The position numbers were made by a program, and so were the translations under genes. From Clavaria fumosa (Eukaryota > Basidiomycota > Agaricomycetes > Agaricales > Clavariaceae): a DNA stretch of 64,000 nt. The notes under the pieces were generated by a model, which was not told where the DNA came from, ran no database searches, and saw only the letters and a list, made by a program, of their open reading frames with translations. Each line of letters opens with the position of its first letter. Positions within the stretch are counted from its first letter, which is position 1. The stretch covers positions 3,286,001-3,350,000 of the forward strand of contig OX637797.1 in NCBI GenBank assembly GCA_951802425.1, given 5' to 3'. Below, piece by piece: positions 20,220-32,617 of this stretch.

Positions 20220-21575
20220 TCACAGGGAACCATATCTAGAAATTATTACTTAAGCAGGAGTGCTTAGATAATCCTGTTAAATCCCAAGGGCAAAGCCCTC
20301 CATAGCCAAAACACCTTTTAGGTGGCCAGAGAGCAAGCCAGAGCGAAAAAATTACCTAATTAGGAAGGTTAGAGCAGAGTTTGAACTTTAAAATCAAACC
20401 TTCAGTTTTGAACTGTCTTTCAAAACTGACTCAGAGGCCCACACACTCATTGGGAGTACCTATTAATAAATTTACTGTGTCAGGCCAATGCACAGCCTCC
20501 TCTGAGTCACTTCAAAACGGCCTTAACTAATTTAGGGAAGTCCAAATAGGGGAAATGACTCTGTCTGACTCATTCAGGCACATTCCAGCATATTCTCTCA
20601 AAAACTCGAACTGGGGAGGAGATAAAAATAGTAAATACATATATGGCAAGAATACATGCCTTATGCAATTATTTGAGTATTTTAATATGATTTTATATGC
20701 ATTATTTGTCCATGTATCCCAAAATTACTGTATTTAGTAGATAGCTTGAAAACAATATAAATAGGGCACTGAAAGACATGTTCAGCAGCACCTACTTGAC
20801 CCCAAAAACTGCCTGATCACCTTAGTCAGCTGAAGCTAAGAGCCAGCACCACTCCCAAAGGAGTTATTGATATATTTGTCCAACTGGTGTGTAAATACCA
20901 GTATGGACAAATAGTTGATTATCTCATCAATGCCTTAGGCTGGTGCAATAATTGTATTATGTAAGCGTAGCCAGGCTATAGGGCTAATGACCAAGTGTCT
21001 AGTCACGCCGAAAGCTTACGTAATACATGTGCTACGAATATTTTCGTGCTTAGGTAATTTTACTGTGCTGTTGCTGATGTCTTACTTTGTATTACAGGTA
21101 TTAGATATAAATGTTTTATATCTAAGGAAGGAATAGGAATTGGGTCAAGGTATAAGAGAGTGAAAGGGAGATAGGATAGAGACGGTATCAGAGAATTAAT
21201 CTTGGAAGGATCTGCCATCCCATTGGCAAGATATGAATATTGTCATAGTACAAATATTCATATGAATAAACTTAAGTATTTAATATCTCATTGTTGCTTG
21301 GATATTAAAGCAAGGTGTAAGAGGATGAAATAGTCGAGATGACTATGGGGATCCTTTGGTCAATTACCCTTGTTTGAGATATTGATGCTTGAGTCACTAT
21401 AGAATATTTCTATTTGCTGCCCACATTAGCAATGCCTTGTAGACAATATTAAGGTTATCTTAGTATCTGTTTACAGGAAGGTGTGCAACCAGAAGCTCAA
21501 TTAGGACATTGAGCTTGCCTAGTAATAATATTTGAGGTCCCTATTAGGGTTAACTTCAGTTTCCTTTACTTAAAT
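20220..21575. other. Gene-poor AT-rich region
   Basis: No frame with recognisable domains. Direct-repeat-like ATATC/TAAATATT blocks near 21230-21310 might be the edge of the Copia remnant that follows, but I cannot define LTR ends. Confidence 0.4.
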
Positions 21576-21589
21576 ATTATTATTCACAG

Positions 21590-21979
21590 GTAGCAAACCT
21601 GGTTCCATAACACCTCCTTGGTCTGACTGAAGATATTTCATCTTTGTATCTTTTGTGAGTTTTAATCTCAGCTTCAAGCTTTTTGTAGGCAGTGAAGGCC
21701 TGAGATTTCTTTTGTATAGGGATCATCTCTGTCCACCTAGTCGCATCATCTACATAAGTTGACCATGTAGCAATTCCCCCCAATCGATGTAGTGGCCATT
21801 GGCCCCCAAACATCGGTATGTATGTGTTCACCATAGTTTTTGGCTCTGTTAGAGGCCTAATCAGGGAACGGGAGATGGTGCGGCTTGGCCTGGGCGCAAG
21901 CATCACAAAAAGGTGAGTTGGACATGTCATCTATCTTGATGCCAGTAATTTTTCCAGCTGATATCGCATGTTTTACCAC
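21590..21979 (-). pseudogene. Copia retrotransposon fragment (GAG-pre-integrase and integrase start)
   Basis: Read leftward in shifting frames it gives SAGKITGIKIDD, CDACAQAKPHH (part of the zinc-binding GAG-pre-integrase segment), HIHTDVWGPM (start of the integrase core with its first Asp) and YVDDATRWTEMIPIQKKSQ. Stops and at least two frameshifts break it, and it ends after about 390 bp. The right side is cut by the solo LTR at 21985. Confidence 0.75.
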
Positions 21980-21984
21980 CTATT

Positions 21985-23309
21985 TGTTAGGGCCTGTCCC
22001 GTCTTGTAAGTAATACCAAAGGTCGACTTATTGGTGACCAGTTCTAGAAACTCGCTAAGACCAATCAACTGTTGAGCACAGTCGATAATGCTTGGTCCTG
22101 GAAGGTTGCGAGGACATCTAAGAGAATGTGAGAATGAAGAGAAACAAGTAGAGAGGATGGAGATGTCACTGAGAAGGTTGCGAAGTTGGTAGACGAAGTA
22201 TAAGGAGGGAAAAAGACGAGTTGAGAGAAATAGATAATGTTGAGAGGGTTGTGAAGTTGACTGATGAAGTGTAAAGGAAGGAATAGATGAGGAGAGAGAA
22301 ATAGACGATGTTGAAAGAGTCGCGGGTGGTCACGACGATGTTGAAAAGTGTATCAGTGAATGCAATGACTTTGTCAACCGACGAGAGAACCTGTGGGGTT
22401 TGAATGAATCAGTATCAAGATGAATAAGAGAGAATACTTAAGCGTGCGAGTTTATACGAGCGCAGAGGATGAGTTAGAATAGAGTAGAAGTGTCTTGACG
22501 ATCTTGAGGTCACCAAGAGAGACAAGACCTATCAATCGCGATGGTTCCAAGCTCAAAGGGCGTCATGGCCTCAAGCTTAAACCAAAGTGCATCAATATCA
22601 AGTCTGGAGTACTGTAAGTACATGCGAGACTTTATATATGTATGTACAGAGAGTATAACGGAAAAGGAAAAGTACAGAGGTCACCAAGTGACAGAACTAT
22701 AGTAGTACGGGGTATGGTCAGTCATAAAGTGACTATGGACATGTTCTACTAAGGTCACGAGGGGTAAGGGAAACATAAGTAAGGTCACAAACCTGACCAG
22801 TCATGGGTCACAACTTAGTTAAATAATCATATGGGTAACTATAGTTACGAAGAGATGCTTTGGTCATAATTATCATAGTTATAGATGACTGGGGAGAAGA
22901 AAGGAAGCATAATTTGAAGTAGTGCTCAACTGGCCATCGGCGGTGTGTTTCATCATTAAGGTCACGAGGTCCATGCATGTGGTCACGTGGATGGTAGTAG
23001 TGACGCAGGTGACGCTTGGGCGGGAAGTCATGTGGATAATGCTGGTCACATGCCAGCTGAGAAAGATTGCATAACTGCATGTTGCGCCTCGATTTGGCAG
23101 GTTCGGGTGGTAGACACACGTAAGGTAAGGTGGCGGGAGGTGACACGAGTGTCGTGTGAACACGGTAGAGGTCGGGGAGGCTTCCGGAAGGGGATGGCAG
23201 GTTCCGGAAGTGTGTAGAGGAGTTCGCGAGGTTGTAGAGGGATGTCGGGAGGCTCGTAGGTGTTGGTAAAGTCGGTTTGGGCAAGGGGAAAAATGGATGG
23301 GTCCTGACA
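21985..23309 (-). repeat. Solo LTR of family B, 1325 bp, with 5-bp target duplication
   Basis: On the minus strand it starts TGTCAGGACCCATCC and ends GGCCCTAACA. CTATT lies directly outside both ends (21980-21984 and 23310-23314), which defines the borders exactly. No internal region is present, so it arose by LTR-LTR recombination. The original target was the junction of a Copia scrap and the Gypsy-2 relic. Confidence 0.92.
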
Positions 23310-23314
23310 CTATT

Positions 23315-26300
23315 CCAAAATACACTATCTTGCAGTGGAGACACACCCAGATTGGGGCTGAGATGAAGGACAAAGCAGAAACGGAAACTGCTAAGAGTGA
23401 AATACCAAAAAGCGAAATGGGGACCAGCAGGAAAGGGGAGCCAATAAAGTGCCTTGCAGAGGTGCTGAAGGACACCCTATTGCGTATGCCCCAAGAGCTC
23501 TCCATCCGGGTGCACCTGGAAGCTGTCAGCACTGGCAAATGGGCAACTACAAAAGCCCTTGTTGACTCAGGCTGCACCAACTGCTTTATGGATTTGGAGT
23601 GGGCAAAGAAAGTGGGACTGGAACTATCTCTCTTGCTGAACCCAATCACCATGTATAACATGGATGGAACACAGAACAGGAATGGTAAAATCTGGTATGG
23701 GATGGACTTGCTTGTCATAGTTGGTGACCACCAGGAGTGGATCCACTTCCTGCTAGGGAAGACCCAGTCCCATATGGTGATCCTTGGGCATGACTGGTTA
23801 AAGCAACATAACCCAGACATTGACTGGGTGAAAGCTGAAGTGAAGCTTACTCACTGCCCCAGCACCTGCACCTCTTCCCCTCACTCCCACCTGACCCCAG
23901 CACGAGCCCCTGCACCCCTGAAAACAAGTACCCTGGCCTCTGCCAGTATTCCGGAAACCTGTTTTCCCAACACTGGCCCCACTCCCAATTGGCCCAGCCT
24001 CTACCCCTTGGTCTTTAGTGAAGCAAAGTGGGATGAGCTCCCCTGCTCCTGCCCTGACTTTGATATTAAAATCGAGTTCAAGACTGATCCTGGGCACCTC
24101 TCCACTAAGCTATACTCACTAATGCAAGAAGAGATGGTGGAGATGAACCGATGGGTGGATGAGCAGTTGGCATCTGGATGTATCTGACCTTCAAAATCCC
24201 CATATGCAAGCCCCTTCTTCTTCAAATGCGAGAAGGACAAACTGCAACTGATTATTGACTACTCAAGGCTTAATGCACATTTGATTAAAGACAAGTACCC
24301 CCTCCCCCTCATCTGAGACACTGTGGATGTGTTGAAGGGGGCAACCATCTATTCTAAGATTGATGTGAAGGGAGGTTTCCCATCCATGCAGGTCTGGCCA
24401 GAGCACCAGCACCACTGTGCCTTCTTGACACCTTGTGGACTCTTTGAACCAGCTGTCATGTGGTTTGGACTGCAGAATGCACCAGCCACCTTCCAGTGCT
24501 TCATGAATCATGTGTTGAGGGAGGACATTGTGGGAGGACATGTCTGAGCTTATGTGGATGATGTGATTGTGTTTGCAGAGGATTTGGCAACACATCGGTA
24601 CTGGATGGATCGGGTCTTGTGGAAGTTCAGGGAGAATGGGCTGTGCCTCAGACTCAGCAAGTGTGAGTTTGAGAAGGATGAGGTCCTCTTCCTTGGGATG
24701 AAAATCTCCCACAACCGTTTGGAGCATTACCCAGCTAAAGGCGCAGCAGTCTGTAACTGGCCCAGACCGAGGAATGTGAAGAGGTACAAAGATTCAACAG
24801 GATGCTGAACTACCTCTGCCGGCACATCCAAAACCTCTCTGCCTGGGCAAAGCCACTCTTCTGGTTGACAGGGAAGGTCCCGTGGAGATGGAAGGAGGAG
24901 AAGGAAGCAGCCTTCCGAGATCTCTGCCTGGCACTAGTATCAGCCCCGGTCTTGGCTCAACCACAAGACAAAGGGAGGTGGAAGGTAGAAACGGATGTGA
25001 GCAACTTGGCAACTGGAGGAGTTCTCTCACAGCAGCAGGTGGATGGGACTTGGAGAGTTGTAGACTATATCTCCAAGGCCCTCACCACAGCTGAGAAGAA
25101 TTATGATGTGTACAACAAGGAGTTCCTGGCTGTAATCTGGGCACTATGCGAGTGGCGGGCCTACCTGATTGGGGTGGAAGAGACCATCGAAATCTGGACA
25201 GACCATGCTAACCTCCAGTACTTCCGGAAGCCCCAGAAGTTGAAACCGAGGCAGGTCCGTTGGGTTGGGGAGCTCCAGTGCTTTGACTTTGAAATAAAGT
25301 ATCAGACTGGAAAGTCAAACACAAAGGTGGATGTGCTCTCACAGAGACTGGACTATGGAGAGATGGTAGAGGAGGATGCACTGGTGCAGGTTTTCCCAGA
25401 AACAGAAGTCCGTGTGTCATTCACATCGGAAATGGAGACACTACTCCAGAAAAACAGTGCGGTACATGTGCAGAAGCTGGAGGAGCTTGACGATGAGTGG
25501 ATGAGAGATCAGATGGGACTCTGGTGGAAGGCAGAAATCACATGGGTGCTCCCAGAAGCACATGAGGCAGTGCTCACCTTTGAGCATGACCTCCCCATTG
25601 CTGGGCACCCTGGTCCGCAAAAGCTGAGGGCAGCACTGTTGAGGTCCTACTGGTGGGTGGGCATGTGAAGGATTCCAATTGATATGCAGGTGGATGTGAG
25701 ATGTGCCAACGAGTAAAGCCCAACCATACCAGTGTGCCACCCCACTCCATCCACACCCTGTCCCTGAGAGCCCCTGGGCAGTTATCTCTTGGGACATTGT
25801 TGGGCCTTTCCCCCTCTCATGTGGTCACAATGTGATCCTTGTCATTGTCAACAAGTTCACAAAGCGAACTCTCATTGAGGCAATTGGCCTTGACCTCACG
25901 GGACTTGGTGCTGCTCAGATCCTTTGAGATTGGGTCTTCTGCAACCATGGAGTCCCACAAAAAGTTGTGAGTGACCAGGGAACCCAATTCATGTCCAGAT
26001 TCATGAAGGAGTTCTATGGGATGATTGGGGTCAAGGTGAACCCAAGTACAGCCTTCCACCCACAAACGGATGGGCAGACAGAATGGGTCAACCAGGAAGT
26101 GGAAGTGTATCTCCGGGCCTATGTTGACCATCTGCAGGATGATTGGGCAGAGTGGCTGTCTACAGCAGAGTTTGCGCTCAATAACCATGAGCACTCAGCC
26201 ACTGGATTCACACCTTTCTATCTGGAGTATGGCCAGCACCCTTGGAATGGCGGTATCTGACCACCTACTGAAGTGAACCCTGTGGCGGATGAGTGGATGG

Positions 26301-26863
26301 CCAAGCTCACGGAATCCCAAAGAGCAGCCAGGGAAGCAATGGGGAAGGCAGTGGATGTGATGAAGGCCAGCTATGATAAGGGAAAGCACCTGAGTCATGA
26401 ATACTCAAAGGGGGACTTAGTCTGGCTGGACACTTGGAACCTGAAAATGGATTGACCCTCCAAGAAGTTTGATAACAAGCGTGCTGGACCCTTCACCATT
26501 GAAAAAAAGGTTGGACCAGCTGCGTACTGGCTCAAGCTCCCTTGAGCATGGTGCATTCACTGGGTTTTCAACAAGCTGCTACTCACTCCATATGTTGCCC
26601 CCTCTTTCCCTTCCCAGAACTTGCCTCCACCTCCACCCCCCACGATTGACAATGACCACTTGGAGTATGATGTGGAGGCAATTCTTGATGTCAAGAAGGT
26701 TGGACAGGGAGTGAAGTATTTGGTGAAATGGTTGGGATACCCAGTGGAGGAGAACACTTGGGAGCCTCATCACAACCTCACTAATGTTATGCTGTTACTC
26801 CGGGACTTCTTCCAGCAACACCCCGACAAAGCAAAATTGGCTGGTCAAGATGCCCAGCCTTAA
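23315..26863 (+). pseudogene. Gypsy-2 chromovirus pol (protease, RT, RNase H, integrase, chromodomain), decayed
   Basis: In order: aspartic protease (ALVDSGCTNCF, 23565), reverse transcriptase (LQLIIDYSRLNAH, 24250; AYVDDVIVFAED, 24550), RNase H (VETDVSNLATGGVLSQQ, 24990; YDVYNKEFLAVIWAL), integrase with CEMCQRVKP, SWDIVGPFP, VSDQGTQFMSRF and TEWVNQ, and a C-terminal chromodomain (YDVEAILDVK to WLGYPVEENTWEPHHNL, 26665-26785), which places it among chromoviruses. Stops near 24186, 24315, 24546, 25666, 25927, 26258, 26453 and 26542 are all TGA where Arg is expected. There are also frameshifts near 24780 and 25690. Gag and the 5' LTR are missing. Confidence 0.9.
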
Positions 26864-26874
26864 GAGGGGGGTGA

Positions 26875-27178
26875 TGTCAGGACTGCTTACATAAGCACCT
26901 GAGAAGTGAGAGGGAGGGTTGCAAAAGAGATGCGGAAAGATCGCAGGAAAGTCACATGACCTGGACAGGTGGGGGATTATGTAATGTAAAAGTCACATGA
27001 CCCAGGCCTGGGCGCATCACGTGACTCACGGGGTCCGAGCGTGGGAACACTGGCAACTCCCAGGGTTCCCGCTATATATACTACATCTTTTTCCTACTTG
27101 TACCCTTTTCCCCTTATGTTAGTATCATCATCATTGACCTTACGTTAAGCTGTGTGAAGCATGAGACTAAGTCTGACA
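26875..27178 (+). repeat. LTR of family A, 3' LTR of Gypsy-2
   Basis: It starts TGTCAGGACTGC directly after a purine run (AAGAGGGGGGTGA, 26862-26874) that serves as polypurine tract, and ends TCTGACA. The length is 304 bp, identical to 339-642. Two of its three CACGTGA boxes have become CACATGA. Confidence 0.88.
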
Positions 27179-27990
27179 AATGGAGGATGAAAACCAATAA
27201 AACTCACAGCTCAGTTGTAGTACGGACTGAGCTGTGTACGTGCAAAGTGCAATGACCAAAAAGGCAAATGAGATTATGTAAGGTGGCCAGTTGATTACCA
27301 ACAGGGTCCATGTCTGGGGGCACCAAGCACACCTTCAACAAGGTGGGCAGGCATCTTTGAAGTGCCAACCTCTTTCTCCTTCCCTTCCCTGCCTTCCCTG
27401 CACTGACCTCCTCCCCTCCACACAGCCAAATAGATGACCTGCTTGGCACTGGTGGGAAAATATCTGTATTTGATGTATGATGCTTTGCAGCAACTATAGA
27501 CATGTATCTAAGCATGTAGCAAAAAGAACCAAGTTAATATATGTATTTTTGACAGAGATATTGACAAATGATTGAGCTCGTTGTTGGGGATGATGAGCAT
27601 GAAGGTTCTGGGTGGTGGGTGGGCACATGTGATGGCAGTGACAGGTGTGGGAACATAGGGCTGACACGTGTTGTGACATTCAATAAGAGACCAGACCGAA
27701 TAAACTGGAATCTGAATTCAAAATCCTGCCTGATATTCCACAGCAACTGTAACCCTGCAATAGGCAGGCCTGGAAAAGGACCCTGCAATAGGCAGTGCTG
27801 AAGGATCCATTCAACAGACTGGAGGGAGACACCAGTATATGTTGAAATATCACTCTGCTCTGGGATTCTGAATCCACTTACCATTTGGAATTCCGGTTAG
27901 AATTGGGTGAGTTATAGCAGAAACAATTTCTCCCTCCTTTTTTGGTAAAATTTTAGACTCCACCAACCTATCCAAAAAAGACAGTAACAC
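27179..27990. other. Intergenic, no gene recognised
   Basis: No frame with recognisable content. CCCTGCAATAGGCAG is repeated about 30 bp apart near 27752-27796. Homology to the SAMHD1-like gene begins near 27992 (ACACAACGTTTTCTTGATC, also at 38880). Confidence 0.5.
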
Positions 27991-28015
27991 AACGTTTTCT
28001 TGATCCTGATTGTCC

Positions 28016-28254
28016 TCAATCCTTCTTCTGCTTCCTGGCCCTCTCCTCACCTCCATCCGGGGCAAGCCCGCCTCGTATCACATCCCTCTCCCCACCTTTT
28101 CCTCTTCCGGCACTAGTACTAGCTTCACCAGCAGCGCTCAGGACCTGTCCCCATCCCCGCGTCCGAGCCTGATGCATCGGCGACGTCGGCATAAAAGTCA
28201 CCGGCACCGTTGTGAACATGTTATCTCTGCTGAGCAGGGACAGTGACCGCCCCC
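28016..28254 (-). pseudogene. SAMHD1-like pseudogene, C-terminal piece
   Basis: The last 67 or so residues (TTVPVTFMPTSPMHQAR to [12 protein letters not shown]) are about 85% like the C-terminus of the intact gene at 38897-41493. The reading direction and the matching upstream piece at 33390 show it is the tail of the same duplicated gene, separated by the inserted element 28255-33389. Confidence 0.88.
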
Positions 28255-28794
28255 ATCTGGAAAAACCTCTCTCACTAATTGGGGCTAATTAGGGATAATT
28301 AGGGATAATTAGCCCTAATTCTCTGGAAGCCTTTATTAGAATAATTAGCTTACCCCCTTTTCTAATTATTGGAATTTGTCACTAATTAGCTCCAGTTAAG
28401 GCTTACATGGCCCTTATTTAGGGATGAAGTATCCTAATTATTCAGATGCTACTGCTAATTTAGGCAAAATTATTCTAGCCATTAGATCCCTAATTTTTTC
28501 TATGATGGATTCCTTTTCATTAGAGTAATTTATCTCTAATTATACCATTTTTATCTTGATCCTAAGGGTAGATATGGTTAGATTAGAAAGGAAGGCTTTC
28601 ATTTGTCTAGCATTATCACACAATTAGAAAAATTTAAACAAAATAGATTTAAATTGTTCTAGCTATCACATATTTAGAAACAAAAAGACCTAATTTATTC
28701 TAGCCTGCCGCACAACTAAGCTGCTGCCGCCACTACTGCCACTGTTACTGCTGCTGCCACCGCTGCCGCTCACCATTGCTAGTCGCTGCTGCTG

Positions 28795-29165
28795 GTCGCT
28801 GCTGTTGGCTGCCGCGCTGGTTGCCGCCGCTGGTCGTCGCTGCTGGTCGCCACCACTAGTCGTCGCCGCTGGTCACCACCGCTGGTCATCGCCGCTGGTC
28901 GCCGCCACTGGTTGTCGCCGCTGGTCGCCGCCGCTGGTCATCACCGCTGGTCGTCGCCACTGGTCGCCACCGCTGGTCATCGCTGCCGGTCGCCACTGCT
29001 CACCGTTGCTAGTCGCCGTTGCTGATCGCTGCTGTTGGCCGCCGCTGCTGGTCACCGGTGCTGGTCGCTGCTGGTTGCCGGTGTTGGTCACTGGTGCTGG
29101 TCACTGCTGGTCACCGCAGGTCGCTGCTGGTCACCACTGGTCGCTACTGGTCGCCGCCGTCACTT
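28795..29165. repeat. GTCGCCGCTG-type short tandem array
   Basis: About thirty imperfect repeats of CTGGTC(G/A)CCGC units of 12 or 15 bp. The long frames across it are products of the repeat and should not be taken as genes. Confidence 0.85.
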
Positions 29166-29180
29166 ACTGGTGTGCCACAG

Positions 29181-29445
29181 CTACATTACCAGCTGCCCCG
29201 CGCTCACCTCCGCGCCATTCCCGGGCGACGACGATGATGACGGCGATGGCGGCAACCCCGCGGGCGGGGGCCCGAGCGCAAGCACGCCCACGACGTGTCC
29301 CCACACCCCGCGAAGCCGCGCCTGCGTCTCATGCACATGGAGGAATGGCTGGTGTCGAGGTAGCTCGCGCTGTGCAGCTGCGGGAGTGGGGGTGGAGCAG
29401 GAAGAGCGTCTTGAGGGGGTAGTACAGCGGGAGCCTGCTGTTGTT
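29181..29445 (-). pseudogene. Captured fragment of a TB2/DP1/HVA22 (REEP/Yop1-like) gene
   Basis: On the minus strand one frame reads LPLYYPLKTLFLL, the sequence typical of the amphipathic hairpin region of REEP/Yop1/HVA22 proteins, which shape tubular ER membrane. A neighbouring frame continues SASYLDTSH and a third gives QPFLHVHETQARL, which fits the following conserved part of the same family. At least two frameshifts and loss of the flanks make it non-functional. It is the only stretch in the core of the inserted element that looks like host coding sequence. The assignment rests on remembered family motifs. Confidence 0.5.
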
Positions 29446-29454
29446 GCTCCGTCG

Positions 29455-29890
29455 CAGCCGTTGCTGCTGCTGCTGCTGCCGCCGTCGATGTTGCTGTCGC
29501 CGCCGCCGTTGTTTTGCTGTCGCCGCCGCCGCCGCCCTGTTGCTTTGCTGCCGCCGCCGTCGATGTTGCTGTCGCCGCCGCCGCCGTCAATGTTGCTGCC
29601 GCCGCCGCCGTTGCTTTGCTGTCGCCGCCGCCATTGCTTTGCTGCTGCTGCCGCCGCCGCCCCGTTGCTTTGCTGCCGCCGTCGCCGCCGCCGTCGCCGC
29701 CCCGTTGCTTTGCTGCTGCCGCCGTCGCCGCCGCCGCCGCCGCCCCGTTGCTTTGCTTTGCTGCCGCCGCCGTCAATGTTGCTTTGCTGTCGCCGCCGCC
29801 GCCGCCATGGTTGTTGCTGCCGTAGCCGCTGCTGTTGTTGCTGCCGCCGCCGCTGTTGCTTTGCTGCTGCCGTCGTCGTCGTCGATGCCG
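29455..29890. repeat. CCG/GTT trinucleotide-rich array
   Basis: GCCGCCGCC blocks alternate with GTTGCTTTGCTG at irregular spacing. Several long frames arise on both strands only because of the triplet structure. GGTGAGGGTGAGGGTGCCG-type repeats continue to about 30380. Confidence 0.85.
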
Positions 29891-30859
29891 GAGGAGAAAG
29901 ATAGGGAAAGGAATGGGAGAGAAGAGAGGGAGGAGAGGGAAAGAGAGGAGAGGGAGAAGCCGCCCTCACCATCGCTCTGTAAATAATAAAAAATGAAAAG
30001 AATATGAACAAAAGGGGAGAGGACGCACCTGATGGACCCTCCCTGAGGGTGCCGCCGCCGTCGTTGTTGTGAGGAGAGAGAGGGGGAGAGGGCCGCCGCC
30101 GCCGCAGTCATCGCTGAAGGAGAGAGAGGGTGAGGGTGAAGGTGCCGCCGTCGTCGTCGCTGGAGGTGAGGGCGAGGGTGCCGTCGCCGTTGTCGCCGTT
30201 GTCGTCGTTGCTGGAGGTGAGGGTGAGGGTGCCGTTGTCGTCGCTGGGGATGGGATAGAGGGAGGGGAGAGAGGGAGAGGAGAGGAGAGGAGAGGGAGAG
30301 GGTGTCGCCGCCGTTGTTGTCATTGCTGGGGATGAGAGAGAGGGAAGGGAAAGCGAGAAGGTGCCGCCGCCGTCGTCGTCAGAGAGGCATGGGTGATGGT
30401 GGGAGAACGACAAGTTCAACATAGCATGTGACGACTTTCTGAAGGTCGGAGTTTAAAATAAACACAATGCGGATTTGTTCCTGCGCCCTCAGTAAATGTG
30501 TATAAATCATGAAAATATTAATATAAGCCATCCTAATAAGCATTTATATCCTATCAAAATTTGAAGGTAATCCATTCATTGGTTGTTGAGAACCCACAGT
30601 GTTGTTATGCTGAGTTTGAAATTGCAGGAACTTCGCACTTCACACCACAGGCAAATGCAATGCTGACACAGCCTCACCCTGATTAGGCAGTACCCTCTAA
30701 TAGTGATGAACTGCAAGTTCAGTTCAGGTGAGGAAGTGAACATCTGAGGACTGAACCAAAGCTTGGATTTAGTGACCAGTTCAGACTGAACTTTGACTGC
30801 ACCATGGGGATCTTTGGCCATAAGGGTGCTCAAGCACCACACCTAAGACAACATTCATT

Positions 30860-31015
30860 CTAAGACCAACAGCAACAGCAGCATCAGCAGCAAAGCAGTG
30901 ATGGTGGCAGAAATGCAGCAGCAGTGGCAAAGCAGTGACAGTGGTGGCAGCAGTGGCAGCAGCAACAGTGGTGGCAGCAGTGGCAGCAGCAACAGTGGTG
31001 ACAGCAGTGGCAGCT
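30860..31015. repeat. CAG/GTGGCAGCAG repeat tract
   Basis: Imperfect CAGCAGTGGCAGCAGCAACAGTGG units. From 31090 to 31740 follow loosely repeated GGATGGTCTTAGAAAAG motifs. Between 31800 and 32060 a plus-strand frame is open (VLNANDAAQYRSVHEPPLNV) but I recognise no family. Confidence 0.7.
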
Positions 31016-32617
31016 TGTCTTATACATCTTAGCCATCTTAGCTGTCTTATTTGATATGTAGCTACTTGTGTCAAGCTGGCTAAGGTGCTTTAAGCTGGCT
31101 AAGTTCAGCTATGTTTGGTTAAGAAAATTTGATGTTTCCTGATGCAGCAGATTAAGTCATTTTAAGACATTTGATTAAGACTCTCCTGGTCATTTTCATG
31201 GTCTTGGCTTCAATGGCTTGGGTGCACCACTTCATTGAATCACATTTTAATATCTGAATGGTCTTAGAAAAGATATTACCTTAATATCTAGATGGTCTTA
31301 GAAAAGTTATTTTCATCTTGTCATCTTGAGAAAGATGGAGCTGTACTTGCCACCTTATTTGGTCTTGGATTGGGTGGCACCCTCCTCTTTGTAATTACAT
31401 CTGGATGGTCTTAGAAAATATTTTTTCTTAAGTTTAAAGCTTGTCATCTAGCCATCTTATTTGGTCTTGGATTGGGTGAAACCATTTCTTAAAATTACAT
31501 CTCAACTTCTGGATGGTCTTATGAAAGATATTATCTTAATACCTGGACAGTCTTAGGACAGATGTTTGCTTAGGCATAGCACTTGAGCTCTTATACCATG
31601 ACTTTTTGCTCTTAGTACTATTTTCATCTGGTGCTTATGATCTTGGCTACTTGATTATACTTATCATGTCTTAGATTCCATTATTTATTAAAAAATTAAG
31701 ACATCCCCAAGACAACTTTGTCATCTGAGACTGTCTTGATAGTCTTAATCACACATTTAAGATGGCTAAGTAAAGTTAAGTAATCATAAGTCACTTTGCA
31801 CTTTTCCTGATGTACTCAATGCCAACGATGCAGCCCAGTACCGCTCAGTACATGAGCCACCACTCAATGTCCTCAGAGGAGGACAAGCACTAGAAGAGCG
31901 TCTTGTCCAAGGCATAGCCCGGGTAGAGAAACGCAGTTGCGGAGCTGCGGGGGCAACGGAAACGAGGTGCGCTCTGAGCTGGAACTGGGGCACCAAGGGG
32001 GAGGACATACCCAATGACTCTGAATGTTAGCAAGATCATGTACTTGGTCACTGTAACCTTGGTTCGATTGTGAGTGGTTGAGTAGAGGAAACAAGGTGAG
32101 CTGGGGTTGGGCAGCAAGAGAGGATGGGGATGGAGCGAGAGAGGGTGTGTGAGTGTGTTGGACTTCGAAAAAAGTTCAACATGAGATCATGTGATCCCCA
32201 CAATGAAATTTCTCTCAAGTCCAACTGTGGGCATGCCATACAGACTTATGTATCTATCTATACAACTAATGTAGATGACTCAGACCTCAAAATTGTTCTG
32301 ATGAAGTGCACAAGCCAAGCTGTGGCAACACTGGTTTTGGAATTCTTTGTCATATTGTTGGGCCAGTACAGGTCACAGATATCTGCATGTGATGACCAGA
32401 TGGCATGTACTGGCAGGTCCAGCACTTCCAAGAAAGGAAGGATGGTGACTACAAACAAGGATAAACAAAGCAGACCTGTGATCAGTTATGGTGAATCATC
32501 AACAGAGAGTGATCTGGCACATCAGTGCTAGTTACCTTCCTAGGTGAGCATTTGCAGAGCTATCAAGCTCAACTCTCATAATAACCTGGATCTTGGACAG
32601 AAACATCAGGCACACAT

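Noticed and set aside
28805..29960. Several long open frames on both strands (up to 289 codons)
   Set aside because: They arise from CCG/CTGGTC triplet arrays with no stop codons in any frame; composition is monotonous and no domain is seen apart from the short REEP-like text.
31800..32060. Plus-strand frame VLNANDAAQYRSVHEPPLNV and on, as a second captured gene
   Set aside because: Open for about 80 codons and of ordinary composition, but I recognise no family and it is broken afterwards; kept only as a note.
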